Below are positions 58,301 to 64,000 of a stretch of 64,000 nt of DNA, one piece after another. A program made the position numbers and the translations under genes. Numbering within the stretch: the stretch's first letter is position 1; the number at the start of each line of letters is the position of its first letter. The notes below the pieces were generated by a model that made no database searches, was not told where the DNA came from, and worked only from the letters and a program-made list of their open reading frames with translations. This DNA is from Bombyx mori. Taxonomy: Eukaryota > Arthropoda > Insecta > Lepidoptera > Bombycidae. Where the stretch lies: assembly GCF_030269925.1 (NCBI RefSeq), contig NC_085127.1, positions 9,245,501 to 9,309,500 on the forward strand, given 5' to 3'.

Positions 58301-61300
58301 AGTTTGACAATAAATAAATAGTAGGTATGCATGCGTGTGTGTGTCAAATACATGGTAGTGTGTGTAATGTTTTCTTTATTGATTTAATGTATCTTTTATG
58401 CATTATTTAAAAAAAATATTAGCATTGTGAACTTCTTCTCTATATTCTTTATAAGTGTGGAAAATTTCATACTCCTTCGTCCGCACAATTTTCGTAAAAA
58501 GGGATACAAAGTTTTTGCTTCACGTATTAATATATAGATAAAAGTTTTGTTAGAAGCGCTGAGACGTGAATGTTTGTTGCAGAATAACTACATCAAGACT
58601 TCGAAGTATTCGATTATAACGTTCCTGCCGCTGAACTTGTTAGAACAGTTTCAGCGGCTAGCGAACTTTTATTTCTTGTGCCTGTTGGTCCTTCAACTGA
58701 TCCCGGCTATCTCCTCGCTGACGCCGATAACCACAGCGATACCTCTTATTGGTGTGCTAGCCCTCACTGCCGTCAAGGACGCTTACGACGATTTCGTAAG
58801 TATTTTCCTGTTATTTAATAGCTGACTTTGAAATAAACAAGCGGTATGCCCGGAAAACAATTATTTTCCTTATTCAATCCGGTCCACGTGTAAACCTAAA
58901 TTCACTCCCGGAAGTTTGTCAGTACAAAGCTGTGTCTTCGGATTTAAATTTTGAAGTTTTTAAACCAACACCACTTTATCATTCTCTTCCGAATTGGAAC
59001 CGGTTTACTATGACCAAATGCGATATGAAACGTATAATATCAAACGCGTTTTTTCCAATTGTTGTTACCTATACAATAAATAAGACAACAAATAAAATGA
59101 CTCATTACTTTAGTAATGCTTATTCAGTTTAATAGCATACAAGCATTTAATTGTTGATTATAAACACGGAAAGAACTAAAGAAATAAGAATACATAATTT
59201 CAATCACGTTCTTTTTACAGACAGGATAGACTTAGGATAGAATTTGTCACAGCTGACCGAATCGGCATAATATCTCTTTTCATTTTTACAAACTTTCATT
59301 TGTTGATGTTAACAAGAAGAATGTTCGACCTGAGATATTACTAGCCGAAGATAGATATAATAATAGCCGAGGTCTTTATGGACATTAATAATTAACATAC
59401 ACAAAACTTATGAAGCCCTACTGCCCAATAAGTCTAATAATTACACGTATACTTTATGCCTATCATAAATTATAGGTTTTTTTTGTCTATTTCCATTTTA
59501 TTCCTTTGAAGGCAACGAATAAAGACATAAAGCAATGCAACTATATCTATCTCTGTTTCTCGACGTTTATAATCAATGCCGTATATATTCTATATGCTAT
59601 GTAATACAGACAATGATTTTTATGTCTTTATTTGTGTAAACGCATGAATGAGCTCTCGGCCTACGTTGTGTAATGGTCACTGAAGCCCATAGACATCACG
59701 ACGTGAATGCCGACCCCTCCCTTGGGACACGAGGCCAAAGTCTCAACACTCAGTCTAAAGATTCTACTTTTCACAGCAACGTCATCAAAACGATTCGCAA
59801 GTGAATCACAGGCGAGCCAAGACCTTGCGTAATGGCAAGCTTGTGGAGGAGAAATGGGCGTCTGTTCAGGTGGGAGATGTCATCAGGTTGGAGAACGACC
59901 AGTTCGTCGCGGCCGACATCCTACTTCTCAGCAGCTCGGAACCTAACGGACTTTGTTACATAGAAACCGCCGAGCTTGATGGGTTAGTGGCACCATTATT
60001 ACAAAAGAACACCGATCGGTGATTGTACATGGTAGATCAAAGTACATAACAGTTACTTCGTTTTCACCCCGATTTCTGTGTATTTCAATTATTTTTAGAC
60101 CCTCAAAACTGAAGATGAAAATAAAATATAAAAACAAGAATATATTTGAATATGAAAATACCTTGAATACTTCTAAATACTCTCACTCTCTCTGTCTATA
60201 AATTTTTTAATACTTCTATTTAAATAAATAAATTTAGCATAGAGATTTATAAAATTACTAACAAAAACGTCTGCGATTATCCTATAATATACGTGTTGAC
60301 CTTGTACCAATTAACATGATTAAGCTCGCAATCAAAGCTATTTTCAGCTCCTTGTGTATACGTTAAACTCTATCGAAACCAATACTTATACATATATAAC
60401 ACATTAGGCTTGTCTCGGGTTTCGTCCGCGCTAGACTTGAAACAGGTTCTCGCCGGACCCTATTGTTGTACTTGTGATTGTGAAAACACGTGGGTCATTT
60501 TTTTTAATATTTCCTGTTACGTCATCGTAGTCAAATAAGTCTTGTTTTACAGCAGTTTTTAAGTAAATTCATTCGATTTAAGATTGTAGATTTTGGTGTT
60601 TGAACAAACAAGTGTATAACTTTAGAAACGCATTAATTAGTAAGTCTTATCGAATAAACGCGAATCAACGGATTAGTGTTCTTAGGTATAAATATTATAT
60701 ATCTATTCGTCTATAATATGGCAGGACATCTAAACTTTGTATCGTAATGTTTTTGTAAACCTTTTTATTCTACAATGCAAAGACACATCTCTAATATATA
60801 GATATATTATAATTTATAAAAGTGAAAATGTAAATTTGTAAAACTAAGGTCAATCGAGTTATACAAACAAGAGTATATCGAGTTGTCCTTGCAATATTTA
60901 GCTAATTTGAATATAATATGTCAATACTATACGCATTTACCCGTTTTTATCCGTGTTCGTTACGTTATTTTAATTGATGAAAAGAAAAATACAAGTAATA
61001 TGAAGAACCATTAGATTTATTTTTATTCACTTTATATTGGAGGCTATTGTAAATAACTTACACTAATAGATCCCCTTTGAACTCTTGCAACTGCTTAGCC
61101 GGTGACTCGCGAGAGCATTTACCAGTTTTAACAAATAAATATGTTTTAAAGAAGCTGTACCCTAATAAGCACGTTTATTTACCTTAACTGATATGCCTAT
61201 ATGTTCCAGGGAGACGAATTTGAAATGTCGTCAGTGCCTTTTGGAGACGGCCGCAATGGGCCAAGACGACGCACAACTGGGCGCGTTCGATGGTGAAATT

Positions 61301-61340
61301 GTTTGCGAAACGCCCAACAATCTACTTAATAAGTTTGAAG
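40275..61340 (+). CDS. ATP8B: Phospholipid-transporting P4-ATPase, ATP8B type (5' part of gene, continues beyond window)
   Basis: P4-ATPases flip phospholipids from the outer to the inner leaflet, usually with a CDC50 partner, in plasma membrane, Golgi or endosomes. Coding exons are 40275-40308, 57692-57750, 58583-58795, 59777-59982 and 61210-61340. They read through in one frame for about 214 residues. Visible parts are [14 protein letters not shown] and [20 protein letters not shown] before TM1, TM1 ([16 protein letters not shown]), TM2 ([20 protein letters not shown]), the A-domain start ([20 protein letters not shown]), [18 protein letters not shown] with the DGET dephosphorylation motif split across exons 4 and 5, and [19 protein letters not shown]. 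The phosphorylation (DKTGT) and ATP-binding domains must lie right of 64000. The ATP8B subfamily is inferred from the pattern of this region. Confidence 0.92.
40664..40865 (-). mobile_element. Retroposon fragment, GATCCGGTGGTAG family
   Basis: The reverse strand matches the family at 32225 in outline (CTCAGTGGGT-like, GAAGCACTGCTC, AGCTC...CTACC). It is diverged and lies shortly after the first coding exon of the flippase gene. Confidence 0.6.
40866..41387 (+). other. ATP8B intron 1, unrecognised part
   Basis: AT-rich; a TTATATTCCCAG-like stretch gives no convincing exon. Nothing was recognised. Confidence 0.4.
41388..41802 (+). mobile_element. Bm1 SINE, 5'-short copy interrupted by another retroposon
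   Basis: The Bm1 part runs 41388-41551 and resumes at about 41688 (CAAGCTGGGTGGCGCATTTA) to the tail CTAAGCAATAAAAAAAAAA. Near its start the GGTGGTAGGATACT motif is locally repeated three times (41398-41432). An element of the GGCAGACGAGC tail family is inserted in reverse at 41552-41687, with TACCT/ATACCTC at both junctions. Confidence 0.88.
41560..41680 (-). mobile_element. Retroposon tail family, nested in Bm1
   Basis: This is nearly the same as 25905-26035 (TGTAGGCAGACGAGCATACG, GGGGCAGAGCCAAGCCGCTG). It is inserted within the Bm1 3' part. Confidence 0.82.
41925..43247 (+). mobile_element. R1-clade non-LTR retrotransposon, 5'-truncated
   Basis: One frame, interrupted only by TGA at 42179 and TAG at 42227, encodes the C-terminal part of an R1-type ORF2: [49 protein letters not shown] and a zinc-knuckle C-x2-C-x8-H-x4-C ([18 protein letters not shown]), ending at 42811. 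A GC-rich 3' UTR of about 440 bases follows to a sharp return to AT-rich DNA. The endonuclease and most of the reverse transcriptase are missing. It lies in the sense direction in ATP8B intron 1. Confidence 0.88.
43490..43870 (-). mobile_element. Jockey-clade LINE remnant
   Basis: The reverse strand, in broken frames, reads [17 protein letters not shown] and SERYF, the typical C-terminal segment of Jockey-type reverse transcriptases. Stops follow soon after. The call rests on this short motif. Confidence 0.6.
43871..45307 (+). other. ATP8B intron 1, mostly unrecognised
   Basis: At 44633 an ACTAGCTTTTGCCCACCGCT-type sequence looks like the reversed 3' end of a further Helitron, whose other end I cannot place. 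Nothing else was recognised. Confidence 0.4.
45308..45560 (+). mobile_element. Bm1 SINE, 5'-short copy
   Basis: It starts at AACTGGTGGTAGGACTTCTT and ends CTAAGCAATAAAAAAATAAT. There is no tRNA head. Confidence 0.92.
45674..45890 (+). mobile_element. Non-autonomous Helitron (short Lep1-like type)
   Basis: It starts TCATCACTACATAGTATAAA and ends CCGAAGCGAAGCGAGGGCGG GTCGCTAG then T. Length is about 217 bp. The same element recurs 340 bases downstream. Confidence 0.83.
46230..46457 (+). mobile_element. Non-autonomous Helitron, second copy
   Basis: It is nearly identical to 45674-45890 apart from a short deletion, a small GATGAT insertion and point changes. It ends GCTAG then T. The flanks of the two copies differ, so they are separate insertions. 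Confidence 0.83.
46458..47229 (+). other. ATP8B intron 1, mostly unrecognised
   Basis: About 46655-46720 (CGTTCCGGTTTGAGAGATGGGACAGCCG) looks like a decayed Bm1 piece. Nothing else was seen. Confidence 0.4.
47230..47600. promoter_or_regulatory. CpG-dense block in ATP8B intron 1, possible alternative promoter or exon
   Basis: About 370 bases with very frequent CG dinucleotides and high GC stand out against AT-rich intron. Open frames run on both strands. On the plus strand ATG 47412 opens [20 protein letters not shown] and reaches a consensus-like donor CTG/GTACGT at 47525. That donor is phase 0, whereas exon 2 of the flippase needs phase 1, so it cannot be a simple alternative coding first exon. 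A non-coding alternative first exon, a separate small gene or captured DNA remain possible. Confidence 0.4.
47601..48274 (+). other. ATP8B intron 1, unrecognised part
   Basis: Moderately AT-rich; open frames near 47741-48064 on both strands have no protein features. Confidence 0.4.
48275..48372 (+). mobile_element. Retroposon tail family fragment
   Basis: GGCAGTAGCTTGGCTCTGAC, GGTAACCTGTCACCATCAGG and GGGCCGTATGCTCGCCTGCC are followed by GGGCAATAAAAG. It is the sense copy of the unit at 25905. Confidence 0.75.
48373..49765 (+). other. ATP8B intron 1, mostly unrecognised
   Basis: About 48960-49100 (CTGTCTGCCTG..., ACCGATTTTGATACGAATTT) resembles Helitron or LINE tail sequence. No gene was seen. 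Confidence 0.4.
49766..50011 (+). mobile_element. Bm1 SINE, 5'-short copy
   Basis: It starts TACTGGTGGTAGGACCTCTT and ends CTAAGCAATAAATAAATAAA. There is no tRNA head. Confidence 0.93.
50339..50625 (+). mobile_element. tRNA-derived SINE, non-Bm1 family
   Basis: The head GTAGTGGTAAATGACATGG...GGGTTCGAGTCC has A- and B-box-like blocks. It is followed by AAGATATTTGTATGATAAAT, CAGGTTTATGGATGTATA and a distinct 3' domain (ACACAAGTTCTTTACGAAC) ending in TTTATTATTTAATATTT. The acceptor-stem ends do not pair, so it is not a tRNA gene. Confidence 0.75.
50845..51000 (-). mobile_element. tRNA-derived SINE, second copy, inverted
   Basis: The reverse strand reads GTCTGGTGTAGTGGTAAGTG, GGGTCGCGGGTTCGAATCCC and AAGATATTTGTATGATAAAT, then CAGGGTTATGGATGTATTTATTTATTTATTA. 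It lacks the 3' domain of the first copy. The two copies face each other about 220 bases apart. Confidence 0.78.
51001..51824 (+). other. ATP8B intron 1, unrecognised part
   Basis: AT-rich with nothing recognisable. Confidence 0.45.
51825..52015 (+). mobile_element. Retroposon 3' end with (TTA)n tail
   Basis: GGGGGTGACTGAAAATCAGC, GCTGTTCGATTTATC and AGCTGAGCCACCTCCTTTTG, a pyrimidine-rich stretch, GATGAGAAAGGCAATAAATG and (TTA)n make up a retroposon tail common in Lepidoptera as I recall it. Confidence 0.65.
52611..53907 (-). mobile_element. maT-clade mariner (DD37D), complete with inverted ends
   Basis: The ends GTCAGGTCATAAATTCTGTC and, as complement, GTCAGGTCATAAGTATTGTC are flanked by TA on both sides (52609-52610 and 53908-53909). 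The length, 1297 bp, is the usual mariner size. A nearly complete transposase lies on the reverse strand. It sits in ATP8B intron 1, antisense to the gene. Confidence 0.92.
52732..53771 (-). pseudogene. maT mariner transposase, one stop and one frameshift
   Basis: The reading starts at the reverse ATG 53771 ([20 protein letters not shown]) and needs one frameshift near 53628 to continue [12 protein letters not shown] and [17 protein letters not shown]. An in-frame TGA at 53365-53367 follows RCRGL. The frame then continues [11 protein letters not shown] (first Asp), [14 protein letters not shown] (second Asp) and [13 protein letters not shown]. Counting from the second Asp, the Asp in PLDY follows after 37 residues, which is the DD37D signature of the maT clade. 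It ends [10 protein letters not shown]. All catalytic residues are present; only two small lesions disable it. Confidence 0.9.
54224..54566 (+). mobile_element. Non-autonomous Helitron
   Basis: It starts TCTATACATATAAATAAAAT TGGAGTGTCTG and ends GAAGCGAGGGCGGGTCGCTAG. The host A before and T after fit Helitron insertion between A and T. The empty site is visible in duplication copy A (about 52530). Length is 343 bp. Confidence 0.92.
55144..55378 (+). mobile_element. Bm1 SINE, 5'-short copy
   Basis: It starts TACTGGTGGCAGGACCTCTT and ends CATCTCAGCAATAAAAG. There are several small deletions and no tRNA head. Confidence 0.92.
55841..56290 (+). mobile_element. Bm1 SINE, full length
   Basis: The head GAAGCCGTCGTGGCCTAAAG, the B box GTGTTTGAATCCC, a complete body and a double tail (CTAAGCAAGAAAAATAAGCAATAAAAAAA) are present. 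Confidence 0.94.
56291..57691 (+). other. End of ATP8B intron 1
   Basis: About 57160-57300 and 57530-57650 hold very decayed retroposon-like pieces (GGTGCCGTGGTAAGCAAGG; GGGTGGCGGCATTCCCAG). No exon apart from 57692 was seen. Confidence 0.4.
57692..57750 (+). CDS. ATP8B: ATP8B exon 2
   Basis: The acceptor TTTTGTTACAG ends at 57691 and the donor GTAAGT begins at 57751. The exon encodes [20 protein letters not shown], the conserved cytosolic N-terminal segment of P4-ATPases. Confidence 0.93.
57930..58052 (+). mobile_element. Retroposon tail family fragment
   Basis: GGCAGCGGTTTGGCTCTGCC, GCTGAAGTCCATGGGCGACG and GGGCCATATGCTCGTCTGCC end in GGGCAATAAAAAAAAATAAA. It is a sense copy of the unit at 25905, in ATP8B intron 2. 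Confidence 0.82.
58134..58538 (-). mobile_element. Non-autonomous Helitron adjoining an exon
   Basis: The reverse strand begins TCTATATATTAATACGTGAA and ends CGGGACTGCTAG, with host A and T in the right places. It matches 32853-33211, plus an internal segment of about 75 bases (near 58210-58285) that the other copy lacks. Its 5' end is only 44 bases from the first base of ATP8B exon 3. Confidence 0.87.
58583..58795 (+). CDS. ATP8B: ATP8B exon 3 (TM1 and TM2)
   Basis: This phase-0 exon of 71 codons runs from the acceptor TTTGTTGCAG to the donor GTAAGT. It encodes [35 protein letters not shown], and two hydrophobic spans ending AVKDAYDDF. The similarity to P4-ATPases is very strong. Confidence 0.96.
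58796..59639 (+). other. ATP8B intron 3, mostly unrecognised
   Basis: AT-rich intron with nothing recognisable apart from the decayed SINE that follows. Confidence 0.45.
59640..59755 (-). mobile_element. Bm1-related SINE 3' fragment, decayed
   Basis: GAATGAGCTCTCGGCCTACG, GGTCACTGAAGCCCATAGAC and GCCAAAGTCTCAACACTCAG follow the complement of the Bm1 3' third with many changes. It ends about 20 bases before the splice acceptor of exon 4. Confidence 0.65.
59777..59982 (+). CDS. ATP8B: ATP8B exon 4 (start of actuator domain)
   Basis: The acceptor CTTTTCACAG ends at 59776. The donor is GG/GTTAGT, chosen because the phase then restores DGET with exon 5. The exon encodes [38 protein letters not shown] and ETAELDG. 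Confidence 0.95.
59983..61209 (+). other. ATP8B intron 4
   Basis: AT-rich, no recognised element. A TCGGGTTTCGTCCGCGCTAG stretch at about 60416 faintly resembles a Helitron end. Confidence 0.4.
61210..61340 (+). CDS. ATP8B: ATP8B exon 5
   Basis: The acceptor TGTTCCAG ends at 61209 and the donor GTATGC starts at 61341. The exon encodes [20 protein letters not shown] and [18 protein letters not shown] and leaves in phase 1. The next exon lies beyond the window; none was found in 61341-64000. Confidence 0.95.
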
Positions 61341-62132
61341 GTATGCGTTACATCAAGATATTATTTTATTTATCTCTAATTATCATCATTGAAGCTTACT
61401 TTATAATTTACTAGGTGATGACCGTTTTTTTTTTATAACGCCATCTTGTTGTGTCTATAAAGCGGTTAGTTGCCCTCAATTAAGAAAAATAGTATTATTA
61501 TTCGCCAATAGATGTCGGGAAGAGTCATAAAGTTGATTATCGATAAAGTTGATTATTGAAAACACGAATAAAACAACATTTTCTGAAAATAAATCGTAGG
61601 TAGATCGATTTATCGGCCCCGAAATCCCCTGTATACTAAATTTTATGAAAATCGTTGGAGCCGTTTCCGAGATTCAGATTATATATAAGAATTGCTCGTT
61701 TAAAGGTATAAGATAACTAAACGTTTATAGATTTTATTCCATTCATAACGAGAGAGCATAATCGACACGAAACTAACCAAAAATTAATTTTGGTTCTTGA
61801 AATTTCTGATAATCAGGAATCGATTGGAAGTGTATGTAATATTTCATTTAGAATAACGGCGAATAACTATCTGCACGAATACAACCACGTAAAATGACCC
61901 ATTCATATAAAAGATAATATGGCGAAATCTTTGGTGAAACATTGGTTGACAAATTGAAACTTTATGAGACATTCGTTCATCCAATTCGTCGAAAAATCTT
62001 GCGACAAAGTTCACTAGTCAACTGAACAATGACAAATATGTAAACACCTCGTTTGATTACAGACTAATAACTTTGACTCGTGCTAAAAAACTAACAGCGC
62101 GCGCAGAACTGATTGGTATATTAATATGTAAT
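61341..62132 (+). other. ATP8B intron 5, left part
   Basis: About 61600-61710 (GTTGGAGCCGTTTCCGAGAT TCAG... ATAAGAATTGCTCG) resembles a retroposon 3' tail common in Lepidoptera. No exon was seen. Confidence 0.45.
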
Positions 62133-62247
62133 TTTTCTTTTTTTACTGCTTAGATGTGCGAACGAGCTCACAGCCCACCTGGTGTTAAGTGGTTACTGGA
62201 GCCCATAGACATCTACAACGTAAATGCGTCACCCACCTTGAGATAGT
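62133..62247 (-). mobile_element. Bm1 SINE, 3' part of a split copy
   Basis: The complement of the Bm1 3' end (ACTGCTTAGATGTGCGAACG ... CCACCTTGAGATA). The remainder of the same copy resumes at 62710, after a second Bm1. Confidence 0.88.
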
Positions 62248-62260
62248 CGACACACACCTG

Positions 62261-62709
62261 AAGTCGTCGTGGCCTAACGGATAAGACGTCCGGTGCATTC
62301 GTGTTGAGCGATGCACCGGTGTTCGAATCCCGCAGGCGAGTACCAATATTTCTAATAGAATACGTACTCAACAAATGTTCACGATTGATTTCCACGGTGA
62401 AGGAATAACATCGTGTAATAAAAATCAAACCCGCAAAATTATAATTTGCGTAATTACTGGTGGTAGGACCTCTTGTGAGTCCGCACGGGTAGGTACCATC
62501 ACCCTGCCTATTTCTGCCATGAAGCAGTAATGCGTTTCGGTTTGAAGGGTGGGGCAGCCGTTGTAACTATAATTGAAACCTCAGAACTTATATCTCAAGG
62601 TGCGTGGCGCATTTACGTTGTAGATGTCTATGGGCTCCAGTAACCACTTAACATCAGGTGGGCTGTGAGCTCGTCCACTCATCTAAGCAATAATAAAAAA
62701 AAAAAAAAG
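62261..62709 (+). mobile_element. Bm1 SINE, full length, inserted into another Bm1
   Basis: Head AAGTCGTCGTGGCCTAACGG, B box GTGTTCGAATCCCGC, full body and a poly(A) tail. GAGATA occurs on both sides (62241-62246 and 62710-62715), as expected of a target duplication. A 14-base stretch TCGACACACACCTG lies between the left repeat and the head. Confidence 0.93.
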
Positions 62710-62845
62710 AGATATAAGTTCTAAGATCTCAGTATAGTTACAACGGCTGCCCTTCAGACCGAAACGCATTACTGCTTCACGGCAGAAATAGGCGGGGCGG
62801 TGGTACCTACCCGCACGAACTTTCAAAGAGGTCCTACCACCAGTA
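62710..62845 (-). mobile_element. Bm1 SINE, 5' part of the split short copy
   Basis: It continues GAGATATAAGTTCTAAGATC and ends at the recurrent boundary, TCCTACCACCAGTA. With 62133-62247 it makes one short reverse Bm1. Confidence 0.88.
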
Positions 62846-63278
62846 CTCGAATGTTTACATACTCATTACCTATTCGTCCGTATTCGGCGAGATCTGAATG
62901 AGGCATTATAGTGGCTTTTTCGAATTAAAACTACGCCATGACAGTCCACGAGTATATTAAAGTTTAGTCTACAAGGCTTTGAGGTATTACTACGAGATTA
63001 CGTGAACCGCTTCGAAGAAAAATGACGTAACGGAGTTTTTTTTTTTGCTCCATGAAGCTACGAATTTTAATGTGGTAACTATATTAGTGTACGGGTCTAA
63101 TCATATTATTCTCGTCTAATTGTGTAATTCGCCTTCAATTAAACCTTTCACACATGTTCAGTTCCTGTTGTTTTACGAAACGTTGCGGCGATATATTGCG
63201 AAATCGTGTGTGAAATCGAACCGGACGTCGTTGTAATCTAACCAATAACAATTTTATTGATGCGCTGTTGTTATTATA
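62846..63278 (+). other. ATP8B intron 5, unrecognised part
   Basis: No exon or repeat was recognised. Confidence 0.4.
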
Positions 63279-63684
63279 CCGGTCACTCACATTCGCACGA
63301 ATACGCAAACCGGCAAGTGTAGGACGACATTTGCAAATGATTATGCAAAGTTTTCGCTGCATTCGTGGTTTTCCAAACTGTGTCGGTTTTTTAACAGACA
63401 TCAAAGCGCGCGACCCGCGATCCTTCGCGTAGTCTCCCACACATTCGTGTGACCAGTTGCGCCCAGGATTGCGAAGGTAACGGACGTTTCGCTATTTTCA
63501 TAGATCGTGACGTCTAATGTGTAGCGTATCTTCATCAAAAGAAATCCCATAAAAACAGCATGGCTGTTAATGATGTCTGGGAAAGAATTCAAAACTCTTT
63601 TCTCTTCAATGTTCTGTTGACTATTGACGAATTAAAAAGGAGGAGAAATTCGTGAGACATTCGTAAACAAGTGTAGGAGGAAGC

Positions 63685-63722
63685 GCAAACGGGTTCGCAA
63701 ATTGAGTACCGAACCCATTTGC
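63685..63722. repeat. Hairpin, 13-bp arms
   Basis: GCAAACGGGTTCG (63685-63697) pairs with CGAACCCATTTGC (63710-63722) with one mismatch and a 12-base loop. Confidence 0.8.
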
Positions 63723-63754
63723 ACAGCCGCTAAGTTTGCGAATGAATGTTTGAC

Positions 63755-63817
63755 GGCCCTTCACATGCGCGCAAACATTCGTACATTGTACGAATATTTG
63801 CGCGCATGTGAGTGGCC
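63755..63817. repeat. Near-perfect palindrome, 30-bp arms
   Basis: The left arm 63755-63784 (GGCCCTTCACATGCGCGCAA...) and the right arm 63788-63817 pair with three mismatches around a 3-base ATT centre. This could extrude as a cruciform or form a strong RNA hairpin. Confidence 0.9.
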
Positions 63818-63819
63818 GG

Positions 63820-64000
63820 CATTACAAGCGAATTGCATGTCTGTTTGCGTGTCAGACTGTTGATGTTTGCAGGGATGAAGTATAGGGCCGTTTTTTCATT
63901 GACATACGCGATACGTGTATTTTGTCGACGATTTTAGAAACCGATGGTCAGTGTAAAGCGTGGTAGGTGCTTCACACATTTTAGTGCTTCGATTTCTGTG
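63820..64000 (+). other. Right edge of window, intron of ATP8B
   Basis: Nothing recognisable. The gene continues to the right. Confidence 0.4.

Larger units (their letters stand above)
63279..63819. mobile_element. MITE-like element with palindromic right end
   Basis: The left end CCGGTCACTCACATTCGCAC resembles the complement of the right end CCGGCCACTCACATGCGCGC. The interior is rich in TTCGCA/GCAAAC motifs. Its right end is a near-perfect palindrome (63755-63817) and another hairpin lies at 63685-63722. No coding capacity and no clear target duplication were seen. Confidence 0.6.

Noticed and set aside
61341..64000. A sixth flippase exon in the remaining sequence
   Set aside because: No frame gives the expected continuation after NKFEG and no suitable splice pair was seen. 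The next exon is probably outside the window.

Overview
The window is lepidopteran nuclear DNA, most likely Bombyx mori or a very close relative. The main reason is the many copies of the silkworm tRNA-derived SINE Bm1, full-length, 5'-short and decayed. They sit among lepidopteran Helitrons with CTAG ends, a maT-clade mariner, Tc1, hAT and PIF/Harbinger-like elements, and R1-, RTE- and Jockey-clade LINE remnants. Genes have introns with GT..AG junctions and lie in AT-rich DNA.

Four protein-coding genes can be supported. (1) 278-5544 (+): the last seven coding exons of ubiquilin, a UBA-containing proteasome shuttle factor; its UBL-coding exons lie left of the window. (2) 8986-10584 (+): an intronless complete CDS for PIG-V, GPI mannosyltransferase 2 of the ER. 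(3) 13098-16512 (-): a complete five-exon gene for MBD2/3, the methyl-CpG-binding subunit of the NuRD complex, convergent with PIG-V. (4) 40029 to beyond the right edge (+): the 5' part of a P4-ATPase lipid flippase of the ATP8B type. It has a small first coding exon at 40275-40308, a 17.4-kb first coding intron, then exons at 57.7, 58.6, 59.8 and 61.2 kb ending just past the DGET motif. All exon phases join without a frameshift. The genes have unrelated jobs (protein quality control, GPI-anchor synthesis, chromatin, lipid asymmetry), so this is ordinary gene neighbourhood, not a pathway cluster.

Layout: 0-5.7 kb ubiquilin, with a Helitron, two Bm1 copies, a foldback repeat and an internally deleted ITm element in introns; 5.7-9 kb intergenic DNA with a MITE and a tandem duplication; 9-10.6 kb PIG-V; 10.6-13 kb MITE-like repeats; 13-16.5 kb MBD2/3; 16.5-40 kb a repeat-rich gene desert (hAT composite, RTE tail, Tc1 relic, Bm1s, Harbinger MITE, Helitron, foldback); 40-64 kb ATP8B, whose introns hold an R1 LINE fragment, Helitrons, a CpG-dense block near 47.2-47.6 kb, an inverted tRNA-SINE pair, a maT mariner, Bm1s, and a palindromic MITE-like element at the right end.

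No new enzyme system or defence system was seen. The most informative structure is in the mobile DNA: a tandem duplication whose two copies were each interrupted by a different transposon, a recurrent 5' boundary shared by many short Bm1 copies, several nested insertions, and a CpG-dense block in the flippase intron that could be an alternative promoter.
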